From a virus, in IMG/VR virus record IMGVR_UViG_3300014839_000043, positions 1-21,983 of that record: a stretch of 21,983 nucleotides of DNA, one strand, 5' to 3'. Numbering within the stretch: the stretch's first letter is position 1; every line of letters starts with the position of its first letter. Position numbers and translations under genes: made by a program. Positions 14,644 through 21,113 of this stretch are shown here, in pieces. Under the pieces are notes generated by a model. That model saw only the letters and a list, made by a program, of their open reading frames with translations, had not been told where the DNA came from and searched no databases.

Positions 14644-14672
14644 TTGCATTATAATAATAACTGTGATATACT
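14644..14672 (+). promoter_or_regulatory. Promoter upstream of the HNH/methyltransferase genes
   Basis: TTGCAT and TATACT are separated by 17 bases, with TGA before the -10, a sigma70-type extended -10 promoter. It lies 29 bases before the HNH gene start and would drive that gene and the two methyltransferase genes. Confidence 0.65.
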
Positions 14673-14701
14673 CCTAATATAATTAACTAAATTAAAAATA
14701 T

Positions 14702-15172
14702 ATGGGATATACAATAGGAGAAAATCACGGCTTAAGAAAACACCCACTTTACAATGTATGGAACGGTATTATTTCAAGATGTTATAGAGAAAATTGTCGT
14801 GAGTATAGATGGTATGGTTCAAAAGGTATTTCTATGGATAAAAATTGGAGAAAAAGTTTTTTATCTTTCTATAATTGGTGTATAGAAAGTGGATATAAAA
14901 ATGGTATGTCTATTGAAAGAATTGATGTAAATAAAAATTATTGTCCTAAAAATTGCAAAATGATACCGAAAAAATTACAGGCACGAAATAGAAAAGATAC
15001 TAAAATAGTTGAATATAAAGGTAAAAAAATGTCTTTAGCAGAATGTGTAGAAAAGTATTCAAAACTAAAATATCATACCGTATGGCAAAGAATTGTTAGA
15101 TACAATATGCCATTAGAGATTGCGTTGACAAAAACATATAAATATGCGAACAAACCTAACAAAAAAAGATGA
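14702..15172 (+). CDS. HNH-type homing endonuclease
   Basis: A 156-residue phage nuclease of the kind that spreads by cutting related genomes. The N-terminal part has HPLYNVWNGIISRCYRE (14-30), WYGSKGISM (37-45), and 'MSIERIDVNKNYCPKNCKMI' near 69-88, the usual 'IDRIDNNGNYCPENC' pattern. The C-terminal part, 'VEYKGKKMSLAECVEKYSKL' onwards to EIALTKTYK, reads as an intron-nuclease DNA-binding helix-turn-helix repeat. It has its own promoter and overlaps the start of the adenine methyltransferase gene by 29 bases. Free-standing; no intron is seen. Confidence 0.8.
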   Translation: MGYTIGENHGLRKHPLYNVWNGIISRCYRENCREYRWYGSKGISMDKNWRKSFLSFYNWCIESGYKNGMSIERIDVNKNYCPKNCKMIPKKLQARNRKDTKIVEYKGKKMSLAECVEKYSKLKYHTVWQRIVRYNMPLEIALTKTYKYANKPNKKR

Positions 15173-15716
15173 TTGGATGACCCCAAAAGGATTTGTAGAT
15201 AGATTTGGAGAATTTGATTATGATCCCGCCACAACGAAAGAAAAGGCTGAAGAATTTGGCATTGAAAATTATGATACAATAGAAACTGATGGTCTTTCTA
15301 AGGATTGGACTACTTATAAACGGATATGGATTAATCCGCCTTTTACAAGAAAACACGAATTTATAACAAAGGCTTGGGAAACTTATCAGAAAGCTAAGAA
15401 TGAAATTTATATCTTATTCCCTATTGAGTTTATAACAACTAAAAGATTTCATAAGGGGGTAAGAGGAGGTAAATTGTTTGTTCCTAACGGTAGAATAAAT
15501 TTTGAAAGTGGACTTGGTAAAAAAGGAAGATCGCCAGCTTTTGGTAGTGTAGTTCTAAAAATTCAAGATAAGTGGGAAATAGAATTAATAGAAGCAAAAA
15601 TTACTAAAGAACTGGAAGATATGTGTATTACCGGAAATGTCCCTAAAGGTATCTGCCCTAATTGCGGTGGCAATATTAAAGGTAAGTATTGTGAAGATTG
15701 TTTAAAAGAGTTTTAG
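15144..15716 (+). CDS. Phage N6-adenine DNA methyltransferase with C-terminal zinc ribbon
   Basis: A 190-residue protein of the phage Dam type, which methylates adenine in DNA using S-adenosylmethionine. Visible are DDWMTPKGFVDRFG (9-22), FDYDPAT (24-30), TDGLSKDW (48-55) and the catalytic-type NPPF at 64-67. A closing domain has GGKLFVPNGRINFESG and GRSPAFGSVVLKI. Residues 171-186 add CPNC...CEDC, a four-cysteine zinc ribbon, which is an unusual fusion. The ATG at 15144 lies in the end of the HNH gene. No restriction enzyme partner is nearby, so protection from host restriction or regulation is likely. Confidence 0.85.
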   Translation: MRTNLTKKDDWMTPKGFVDRFGEFDYDPATTKEKAEEFGIENYDTIETDGLSKDWTTYKRIWINPPFTRKHEFITKAWETYQKAKNEIYILFPIEFITTKRFHKGVRGGKLFVPNGRINFESGLGKKGRSPAFGSVVLKIQDKWEIELIEAKITKELEDMCITGNVPKGICPNCGGNIKGKYCEDCLKEF

Positions 15717-15734
15717 TAAGCAAAGAAAACAAAT

Positions 15735-16379
15735 ATGAAAATATTAAATTTATATGCTGGTATAGGAGGAAATAGAAAGTTATGGGGAGATGAACACGAG
15801 ATAACCGCTATAGAATTTAAACCAGAAATAGCTAAAATATATCAAGACTTCTTTCCTAAAGATAAAGTTATTGTAGCTGATGCCCATAAATATCTATTAG
15901 AACACTTTTCAGAGTTTGATTTTATTTGGACATCACCTCCCTGTCAGAGCTATAGCAAAGTAAGGTTTGTGGCTACTTATAGGGAAGGGAAAATCCACCA
16001 AAAACCAATTTATCCAGATATGAAATTATGGCAAGAGATAATATTTTTACAAAATTACTTTAAGGGGATGTTCGTAGTGGAAAATGTTATTGGGTATTAT
16101 AAACCATTAATACCACCCCAGGAACTAGAAAAACATTACTATTGGGCAAACTTTTACATACCTCCTACAAATAGACAAGGATTTAGAGGGCACGATAGTT
16201 CTATTGAAGATTTAGAAAAAATAAAAGGATTTAAACTTCCCAAAGATACTATCAATAAAAGACTATTATTAAGAAACTGCGTTGAACCGGAAATCGGGAA
16301 ATATATCTTAGATAGAATTGAGATTAAAAAGGGAAAAGTAATTGAAAAAATTGTTCAAACAAATTTATTTCAAATTTGA
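15735..16379 (+). CDS. C5-cytosine DNA methyltransferase (short form)
   Basis: A 214-residue cytosine methyltransferase. Motif I is NLYAGIGG (5-12), the catalytic PPCQ is at 68-71 with the active-site Cys at 70, and the ENV motif is at 116-118. This is short for the family (usually 300 or more), and the target-recognition part is reduced to about 50 residues. A Gln/Arg-rich segment PTNRQGFRGHDSS may play the closing-loop role. It ends in TGA and follows the adenine methyltransferase by 18 bases. The two probably form one modification operon. Confidence 0.87.
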   Translation: MKILNLYAGIGGNRKLWGDEHEITAIEFKPEIAKIYQDFFPKDKVIVADAHKYLLEHFSEFDFIWTSPPCQSYSKVRFVATYREGKIHQKPIYPDMKLWQEIIFLQNYFKGMFVVENVIGYYKPLIPPQELEKHYYWANFYIPPTNRQGFRGHDSSIEDLEKIKGFKLPKDTINKRLLLRNCVEPEIGKYILDRIEIKKGKVIEKIVQTNLFQI

Positions 16380-16450
16380 AAAGGGGATAACTATAAAAAA
16401 TACCTTAAAAACCCTAACAAAAACACATATTTACAGACCTTGACTAACAC

Positions 16451-16479
16451 TTGCTTTATTTAAAATAGTATGCTAAGCT
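16451..16479 (+). promoter_or_regulatory. Rightward promoter sharing 14 bases with the leftward promoter
   Basis: TTGCTT and TAAGCT are 17 bases apart with TGC before the -10. AAATAGTATGCTAA (16463-16476) is identical to the sequence in the leftward promoter at 13801-13829. A TTGACT also lies 12 bases upstream. The predicted RNA begins at about 16485 with TAAGTTAAAA, as does the rightward RNA at 13886. Confidence 0.65.
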
Positions 16480-16485
16480 ATAGGT

Positions 16486-16592
16486 AAGTTAAAAGAACAT
16501 TAATATCTGAGAGGAAAGAATAAAGGGATATAAAGTTCGGAGCCTCTAGCCCGACTAATCCATAATAGCCTTTCCTCTTGGATATAATAAAT
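16486..16592 (+). ncRNA. Structured 5' leader with two competing pairings
   Basis: AGAGGAAAG (16510-16518) pairs with CTTTCCTCT (16570-16578), nine perfect base pairs. Inside, GGAT (16526-16529) pairs with ATCC (16558-16561), and AGT-CGG (16534-16540, one bulge) pairs with CCGACT (16551-16556) around a ten-base loop. The loop holds CCTCT (16543-16547), which can also pair with the first AGAGG, giving a pseudoknot or switch. It leads directly into the small membrane protein gene. I cannot match it to a known riboswitch. Confidence 0.55.
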
Positions 16593-16730
16593 ATGAAAAA
16601 TCAAATCACTTGGAAATCACAACAAAAGAAAACGAACAAGTTTTCTTGGTCGGCCATTGTCTTAACAATTCTAGTATTCGGATTATGGATGTATAACTTT
16701 AATTCTATTCTTAATTTATTAGCTAAATAA
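16593..16730 (+). CDS. Small single-pass membrane protein (45 aa)
   Basis: A 45-residue protein with a charged N-terminus (KSQQKKTNKFS) and one hydrophobic segment, WSAIVLTILVFGLWMYNF, at about residues 19-36. It starts 14 bases after the stem of the structured leader and ends one base before the next gene. No SD is visible. It may be a membrane-acting phage factor; function unknown. Confidence 0.6.
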   Translation: MKNQITWKSQQKKTNKFSWSAIVLTILVFGLWMYNFNSILNLLAK

Positions 16731-16731
16731 T

Positions 16732-17367
16732 ATGTATTATAAATTCCTCAGACTAGAGGGAAAGAAAATTAAATCAAACTTAGGTGACTGTGTTTGGAAA
16801 AAAGGAGAGTGGAAACACGAAGATAAAATAAATATGTGTAATTATGGTTTCCATTGTTCCTCTACTATCTTAGACGCTTTATCTTTTGTTAAAGGAGAGA
16901 TATTAGCAAAGGTAGAGGTTAAAGGCAAAAAAGAAGTTAAAGAAGACAAGTCTGTTCATTCCGATATGCGCTTAGTTAAGATTTGGAATTGGACTAAAAA
17001 AGATTCTGTCGCTTTATCTATCTTCTCGGCTGAATTAGCTATTAAGAACTTTGAGAAATTATATCCTAATGATAATCGACCAAGACTAGCTATTGAAGCC
17101 GCTAAAAAAGTTTTAGAAAATGATACAGAAGAAAATAGGAGTGCGGCGGCGAGTGCGGCGGAGAGTGCGGAGAGTGCGGTGTGGAGTGCGGAGAGTGCGG
17201 TGTGGAGTGCGGAGAGTGCGGTGTGGAGTGCGGCGAGTGCGGCGGAGAGTGCGAGGAGTGCGAGGAGTGCGAGGAGTGCGAGGAGTGCGAGGAGTGCGGA
17301 GAAAATAAATACTAAAATTAATAAATGGCTCAAATCTCATCTTAAAGAGATGAAGGAATATAAATAA
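16732..17367 (+). CDS. Phage protein with N-terminal conserved domain and Ala/Ser/Trp/Arg tandem repeat
   Basis: A 211-residue protein in three parts. Residues 1-80 form a domain I recall from many phage proteins of unknown function: MYYKFLRLEGKKI..., 'MCNYGFHCSSTILDAL', and VKGEILAKVEVKGKK. Residues 85-130 carry the helical 'NDNRPRLAIEAAKKVLEND' piece often found before such repeats. Residues 137-188 are a low-complexity run of SAESAVW three times, then SAR five times, probably one long helix. The tail is basic. The repeat codes with unusually GC-rich codons (GCG, AGT, AGG). Similar Ala-rich repeats occur in other phages; function unknown. Confidence 0.7.
   Translation: MYYKFLRLEGKKIKSNLGDCVWKKGEWKHEDKINMCNYGFHCSSTILDALSFVKGEILAKVEVKGKKEVKEDKSVHSDMRLVKIWNWTKKDSVALSIFSAELAIKNFEKLYPNDNRPRLAIEAAKKVLENDTEENRSAAASAAESAESAVWSAESAVWSAESAVWSAASAAESARSARSARSARSARSAEKINTKINKWLKSHLKEMKEYK
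17164..17226 (+). repeat. Three perfect 21-bp tandem repeats inside a gene
   Basis: The seven-codon unit for SAESAVW is repeated three times without change (17164-17184, 17185-17205, 17206-17226). It is strongly G-rich on the plus strand in an otherwise A/T-rich region, and keeps frame in 21-bp steps. It could change copy number by slippage. Confidence 0.85.
17248..17292 (+). repeat. Five perfect 9-bp tandem repeats inside the same gene
   Basis: The unit AGTGCGAGG, coding for Ser-Ala-Arg, occurs five times in a row just after the 21-bp repeats. Any change of copy number keeps the reading frame. Confidence 0.85.
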
Positions 17368-17368
17368 T

Positions 17369-17521
17369 ATGTCTATTCTGAAGACGACAGAAGTAAAAGA
17401 ATACAAATTGGCATATCTATGCGGCCTGGCCTTATCGGGAGTAGAAGACGGTAAGCCTCAATGGATAGGAACAAAGGAGCAATTTCAAAACTATTTTAAT
17501 CTTTTAACTGTCAAAAACTAA
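17369..17521 (+). CDS. Small unknown protein (50 aa)
   Basis: A 50-residue protein (MSILKTTEVKEYKLAYLCGL, then GVEDGKPQWIGTKEQFQNYF). It fits the operon exactly, with one base between the previous stop and its ATG, and one base to the next ATG. The composition is protein-like with both charged and aromatic residues. No family recognised. Confidence 0.55.
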   Translation: MSILKTTEVKEYKLAYLCGLALSGVEDGKPQWIGTKEQFQNYFNLLTVKN

Positions 17522-17522
17522 T

Positions 17523-17795
17523 ATGACTTCTTCACTTCAACAACGCCGTTATATAGCGGGGATGATAAAAGATAAAAAGGATGACCACAAATACTTAATG
17601 GAGATATGGGCTTCTACTCCTCGTAATACCGACCGATACCCCGATACTCACTGCGACTATACTAACGAAATATTGGCCGAGAGATTAGAAAGACTGACCG
17701 CAGCACAAGCTGATTATGTGATTAAGGCTTGGAGAAATGAAAAAGGTTTTAAGGTTTTAACGGCAAGAAATATTATACATAGCGTTTTCAATTAG
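17523..17795 (+). CDS. Unknown phage protein (90 aa)
   Basis: A 90-residue, mainly helical protein with MTSSLQQRRYIAGMIKDKKD, then 'TPRNTDRYPDTHCDYTNEIL' and a C-terminal helix 'QADYVIKAWRNEKGFKVLTA'. Several Arg and Tyr residues are spread through the helices, and there are no cysteine pairs. It is in an early-type gene run before SSB. No family recognised; a small DNA- or replication-related role is only suggested by its neighbours. Confidence 0.55.
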   Translation: MTSSLQQRRYIAGMIKDKKDDHKYLMEIWASTPRNTDRYPDTHCDYTNEILAERLERLTAAQADYVIKAWRNEKGFKVLTARNIIHSVFN

Positions 17796-17796
17796 T

Positions 17797-18084
17797 ATGG
17801 ACAAACTATCTAAACAACAAGAGATACTAAAAATCCTTGAAGATAATAACTGGCATTGTGTAAACGAATTTATAGATACTTATTGTGTAGACTACCGCCG
17901 CCGACTAGTAGACCTTAAAGAAAAAGGAATAAGAATGGAGTCAAGAAAATGCCAAAATCCAAATCACCAACACAAAGGAGGGAGTAAAGAGTGGCGACTT
18001 TTACAAGGAGAATTAGAAATTTCTTTTGAAGAGATGCCCGAATACACCGAGTGGAAACCAAGTTTTAATAAATTATTTAATTAA
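17797..18084 (+). CDS. Winged-helix-like protein (95 aa)
   Basis: A 95-residue protein whose first 70 residues read as a winged helix: helix KQQEILKILEDNN, helix HCVNEFIDTYCV, recognition-type helix DYRRRLVDLKEKG, then a strand pair 'IRMESRKCQNPNHQHKGGSK' ending EWRLL. A Cys-His-His cluster lies in the wing (CQNPNHQH) and could bind zinc. The C-terminus is acidic. It sits just before SSB in the rightward operon and may regulate early genes. The fold assignment is by pattern only. Confidence 0.6.
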   Translation: MDKLSKQQEILKILEDNNWHCVNEFIDTYCVDYRRRLVDLKEKGIRMESRKCQNPNHQHKGGSKEWRLLQGELEISFEEMPEYTEWKPSFNKLFN

Positions 18085-18097
18085 CTAATATAAAAAT

Positions 18098-18598
18098 ATG
18101 TCATTTTTCCCCGAAGGGTATGAGCAGCCAAAATCAAGCTCAAAGTATTTAAAATTAGTAGATGGTGAAAATTTAATCCGTATCCTGTCCGCCCCGATTA
18201 TGGGTTGGCTAGACTGGAAAGAAGACAGTGCGGGAAAGAAAACTCCAGTTAGAACTCCTTATAGCACCCCTAAACCAGAACCGATTGACTCCACTAAACC
18301 GATTAAGCATTTCTGGGCTTTCGTTATCTGGGATTATAAAGACAGCACCATTAAAATTTGGGAAGTTACTCAATCTACAATTCAAGAAGTTCTTTATAAC
18401 TTAGACCGAGATGTTGATTGGGGAGAACCGACAAATTATGATATCAGCATTAAAAGAAGCGGTGAGAAATTAGAAACTAAATATATTACTCAAGCAAAAC
18501 CTCCAAAACCTGTTAGCTCATCTATTTTAGACGCTTATAAAGAAGCAAATCCTAACTTAGAAGAATTATTTAGCAATGGTGACCCATTCAATTCATAA
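18098..18598 (+). CDS. Phage single-stranded DNA-binding protein
   Basis: A 166-residue protein I recognise as a phage ssDNA-binding protein of the gp32/OB-fold-like type. Near the N-terminus is YLKLVDGENLIRILSAPIMG, followed by a WLDWKE segment. Then come 'KPIKHFWAFVIWDYKDSTIK', IWEVTQSTIQEVLYNL and 'DWGEPTNYDISIKRSGEKLE', all usual in this family. The C-terminus is acidic with an SSB-like tip (LEELFSNGDPFNS) that would contact replication proteins. It probably protects single strands during replication and recombination, working with the NinG-like protein. Confidence 0.78.
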   Translation: MSFFPEGYEQPKSSSKYLKLVDGENLIRILSAPIMGWLDWKEDSAGKKTPVRTPYSTPKPEPIDSTKPIKHFWAFVIWDYKDSTIKIWEVTQSTIQEVLYNLDRDVDWGEPTNYDISIKRSGEKLETKYITQAKPPKPVSSSILDAYKEANPNLEELFSNGDPFNS

Positions 18599-18631
18599 TC
18601 CTTAAAGATTTAGATAATAATAAATAAATTT

Positions 18632-18883
18632 ATGAAAAAACAAATTAAAATTGTCAAAGACGAACAAAATCCTGAAAGCACAGAGTTATTAGCAAAATCA
18701 ATAATTCAAGTGTCTGATGGATTTCAGAAGGTTTTAAGTTCTCCGTTAAAACAAAGAGCCATTGAGGTTTTACTTCAAGATGTAATTGGCCAAGGTAAAA
18801 TTTCAAAAAAACAAATCAGGTTAGTTTTAGAAAATCTCCCTAGACTTAAGGGTTGGTATATTAAATTCTCCCCTCTTAACTAG
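18632..18883 (+). CDS. Unknown small helical protein (83 aa)
   Basis: An 83-residue helical protein: MKKQIKIVKDEQNPESTELL, then FQKVLSSPLKQRAIEVLLQD and KISKKQIRLVLENLPRLKGW. It could be a helical DNA-associated protein or a regulator. It stands alone, 33 bases after SSB. No recognised family; no membrane segment. Confidence 0.55.
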   Translation: MKKQIKIVKDEQNPESTELLAKSIIQVSDGFQKVLSSPLKQRAIEVLLQDVIGQGKISKKQIRLVLENLPRLKGWYIKFSPLN

Positions 18884-19121
18884 GATTAATTAAAAATATC
18901 TTTTATAATAATTTTTTTTTAGTCCCTTTATTAAAATTATTTAAAATATCGCGCGGCTTTTGCCGCGTGCTGCCGCAGGCGTTATGATTAATATTATTAT
19001 TGCCGGTTTAGCTTGAACAATTTACGAATAGATTTGACGAAGTAAGTATTCCCGGAACAAAGGCAGAAGAGAAAATGGAGCGATGAGATTGAGGAATTAA
19101 CTTAAATTGACTTAAAATAAT
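18884..19121. other. Intergenic stretch with a GC-rich hairpin
   Basis: No supportable gene in this 238-base gap. CGCGGC (18952-18957), TTTT and GCCGCG (18962-18967) form a perfect six-pair hairpin that stands out in A/T-rich DNA. A similar GCCGC string follows. There is no U-run directly after it on either strand, so it is a weak terminator candidate. Short frames without starts between 19015 and 19105 look protein-like in places and could be decayed coding sequence. Confidence 0.45.
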
Positions 19122-19349
19122 ATGAACTTAATTGAAAATGAAAAAAGAAATCAGCATATAGTTTCTCTGTATAGGAACTTTGCCAAAATAAAAGACTTAG
19201 CTTCACAATTCAACTTATCTAAAACTAGAGTGAAGCAGATTATTGAGCAGCACATCTCCTCGCAAGAGATAAGAAACATTAAAGCAGCTAAGGTTAAGAA
19301 CACTGCTCTTAAATACTCCAACCTTTATTTAGCTAAGAGAAAGATATGA
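19122..19349 (+). CDS. Helix-turn-helix protein, sigma region 4-like (75 aa)
   Basis: A 75-residue basic protein with a clear helix-turn-helix: IVSLYRNFAKIKDLASQFNL and then SKTRVKQIIEQHISS, about residues 13-47, like region 4 of sigma factors or a small transcription regulator. The C-terminus is Lys/Asn/Ala-rich. Its stop overlaps the next gene start (ATGA), so the two are translated together. It could be a late regulator, but no target is visible. Confidence 0.65.
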   Translation: MNLIENEKRNQHIVSLYRNFAKIKDLASQFNLSKTRVKQIIEQHISSQEIRNIKAAKVKNTALKYSNLYLAKRKI

Positions 19350-19888
19350 TAGTTAAACAAAAGACTTATAAGCCCTGTAAAGAGTGCGATAAAAAAAGAT
19401 ACACTAACACTTCTTGGTGCTACACTCATTATAAAGATCACGAGAAACGAAAGAAACAAGCCAAAATAATGGCTAGGATAGAGCGCAAAAGTAAGACTAA
19501 GGGTTTCATTGAAAACACTAAAAAGAAATTACACAAACAAGCTTGGACTTTAATGAGTCAATGGGTGAGAAGAAAAGACGCTAATTTAGACGGATTTAAT
19601 GAGTGCTATACTTGTGGTGTAGTGAAACAATGGAAAGAACTCCAAGCCGGACACTTTAAACACGACAGACTAGATTTTGACGAAAGAAATTTAAAACCGC
19701 AATGCTCAAGATGTAATCACTACTATTCGGGGAAGCTAGATGTTTACGCCGAGAACTTGATAAGAGATTACGGGCTAGAGTGGCTACAACAGCTTTTAAG
19801 AGATTCTAACGAATATCAACCTTATCAAATTTCTGAATTAGCCAAAATAATAAGAGATTTAAAAACTAAAATAAGCCAACTAGATTAA
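19346..19888 (+). CDS. ninG: NinG-like recombination protein
   Basis: A 180-residue protein matching the NinG (Rap) family of phage recombination proteins, which act on branched DNA in lambda. The N-terminal part carries a CKEC...C..H zinc site (11-28). A second HNH-like zinc unit has CYTCG at 87-91, AGHFKHDRLDFDERNLKPQC ending at 120, CSRCNHYY and GLEWLQQLLRDS. The order 'C..CG..K....LQAGHF......R......NL.PQC..CN' is the family signature. Together with SSB it suggests a recombination-dependent replication module. The symbol is given by family resemblance. Confidence 0.8.
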   Translation: MIVKQKTYKPCKECDKKRYTNTSWCYTHYKDHEKRKKQAKIMARIERKSKTKGFIENTKKKLHKQAWTLMSQWVRRKDANLDGFNECYTCGVVKQWKELQAGHFKHDRLDFDERNLKPQCSRCNHYYSGKLDVYAENLIRDYGLEWLQQLLRDSNEYQPYQISELAKIIRDLKTKISQLD

Positions 19889-19890
19889 TT

Positions 19891-20022
19891 ATGTATATCT
19901 ACAAATGTCAGCATTGCGGTAAAGAAGTAGAAAGACAAGTCAAGATATCTAAAGCCACTTGCTTTAAGTGTAAAACAGAGATTAATAATGAGCGAACAAA
20001 ACAAAATTATGCCAGACTATAA
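19891..20022 (+). CDS. Tiny zinc-ribbon protein (43 aa)
   Basis: A 43-residue protein with CQHC at 6-9 and CFKC at 24-27, so a minimal zinc ribbon, and a basic tail. It starts two bases after NinG and overlaps the next gene by 35 bases if that gene uses its first ATG. Two intact CxxC pairs support it being a real gene. Confidence 0.6.
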   Translation: MYIYKCQHCGKEVERQVKISKATCFKCKTEINNERTKQNYARL

Positions 20023-20323
20023 AATAGAAACTTTAATCGGTAAAACTCCAAATCAGTTGGCTCAAATTAAAATCCTATTAGTAGACAGTTTCTCTAAAAT
20101 GGGAGAGGAAAAGATTATTTTACTTGAAAATAGAGCCTTGTATTATGAAACTTATCGAACAACGGTTAAAAGCGATACTGCTCTTAAAAGAAAGTGGGAA
20201 ACAACTAAAGACGGACTTGATTATATGAAAGTCCGAGAAAGAATGCGCTACATTGAGCTTCAATTAGCAGCCATAAACAGTTCTCTTTATACGGCGAACC
20301 GAGAAAGTAAAAATCAATTTTAA
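19988..20323 (+). CDS. Unknown helical phage protein (111 aa)
   Basis: A 111-residue, mostly helical protein (LIGKTPNQLAQIKILLVDSF, 'GEEKIILLENRALYYETYRT', then MKVRERMRYIELQLAAINSS). The first ATG overlaps the zinc-ribbon gene by 35 bases; an internal ATG at 20009 (MPDYKIETLIG) would cut the overlap to 14. No enzyme motif or cysteines. Position after NinG suggests a replication or recombination accessory role, but nothing in the sequence proves it. Confidence 0.55.
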   Translation: MSEQNKIMPDYKIETLIGKTPNQLAQIKILLVDSFSKMGEEKIILLENRALYYETYRTTVKSDTALKRKWETTKDGLDYMKVRERMRYIELQLAAINSSLYTANRESKNQF

Positions 20324-20327
20324 ATAT

Positions 20328-20459
20328 ATGACCAAACAAACTATTTCAGAATATAAGCAAGCTATCCGTAAAGGAAGGACTAAGAAATTTAACGACTGGA
20401 ACTACACATCCAAAAACACCTTAGCAGGGAGAGAAGTTTATCAATCTAAGATTAAATAA
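20328..20459 (+). CDS. Small basic protein (43 aa)
   Basis: A 43-residue, strongly basic protein (SEYKQAIRKGRTKKFNDWNY). ATG start four bases after the preceding stop, TAA stop. The basic, aromatic composition would suit nucleic-acid contact. No family recognised; the call rests on frame and spacing. Confidence 0.5.
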   Translation: MTKQTISEYKQAIRKGRTKKFNDWNYTSKNTLAGREVYQSKIK

Positions 20460-20489
20460 TCCCGAGCTGTTAAATTAATTATAAAATAT

Positions 20490-20636
20490 ATGAAAAAATT
20501 TGAATTCTGGTTTGTTACAATTTTGTCACTAATTGCTTGGAGCTGTTATATCACGATGAAAGAATGGTCGGCTTTAATTTGGGTTATGATTTCTTATATA
20601 TGGTTCTTAAATTATAGAACTAATAAATATGACTAA
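20490..20636 (+). CDS. Holin-like two-segment membrane protein (48 aa)
   Basis: A 48-residue protein with two hydrophobic segments, about residues 5-22 (EFWFVTILSLIAWSCYIT) and 26-42 (WSALIWVMISYIWFLNY), separated by a short polar turn, with a charged C-terminus. Its last eight bases overlap the start of the endolysin gene. Two short membrane segments next to an endolysin is the usual holin layout, but holins are diverse, so this is by context. Confidence 0.55.
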   Translation: MKKFEFWFVTILSLIAWSCYITMKEWSALIWVMISYIWFLNYRTNKYD

Positions 20637-20997
20637 CCTAATCTTTACAATAATATTTTCCCTCCTAGGAACGCACCAGTCAGCTTATCCCGAACCTAAC
20701 CTTGAAATAGTTTACTTTCCATCCCTAACTAATACCGAAACTGAATTTAAGATGAGAGAACAAGCCTATAATAAAAGTTTTAAGTATACTGAAAGCTTAG
20801 TGAGAATAGCAATTTGTGAGAGCCGTATGGGAAAATATCGGAAGAATTGGGAGGGCTCAAGCGCAGAGGGATTACTAATGTTTAAGCCAGCAACCTTTGC
20901 CGCCTATTGCGCCGGCTCAATAAAAAACGACAAAGATCAGGTAAATTGTTTTATGAAAATGTATCCGGAGAAAAAGAGCTGGTGGCAGTGCCGATGA
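20629..20997 (+). CDS. Probable secreted lytic transglycosylase (endolysin)
   Basis: A 122-residue protein with a Sec-type N-terminal signal (LIFTIIFSLLGTHQSA, about residues 4-19) and a lysozyme-like transglycosylase core. IAICESRMGKY holds the catalytic-type Glu at 64, and 'GSSAEGLLMFKPATFAAYC' (76-94) matches the 'GLMQF.P.TF' motif. Four cysteines (63, 94, 107, 121) could form disulfides outside the membrane. It is small for the family. It cleaves peptidoglycan glycan strands to release phage. The holin-like gene overlaps its start, making a lysis cassette. Confidence 0.75.
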   Translation: MTNLIFTIIFSLLGTHQSAYPEPNLEIVYFPSLTNTETEFKMREQAYNKSFKYTESLVRIAICESRMGKYRKNWEGSSAEGLLMFKPATFAAYCAGSIKNDKDQVNCFMKMYPEKKSWWQCR

Positions 20998-21113
20998 TTG
21001 TTTCTTAATAAGGGAATATAGTAAGATTGTAAGGCCTATATAACTTTCAGCCCAACTGTCTGGTGCTTAAGGTAGACAGAAGTTTTCAACGCAAGGGAAA
21101 AGGCAGCTTACTA

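Noticed and set aside
14604-14654. A 16-residue ATG frame before the HNH gene
   Set aside because: It is very short, has no ribosome site and overlaps the promoter at 14644-14672.
17164-17292. A CRISPR array
   Set aside because: The repeats are contiguous coding units of 21 and 9 bp with no spacers.
16956-17406. Long open frames opposite and beside the Ala/Ser repeat gene
   Set aside because: They are created by the G-rich tandem repeat, which keeps several frames open. Their products are simple TPR- or LLA-type repeats with no other support.
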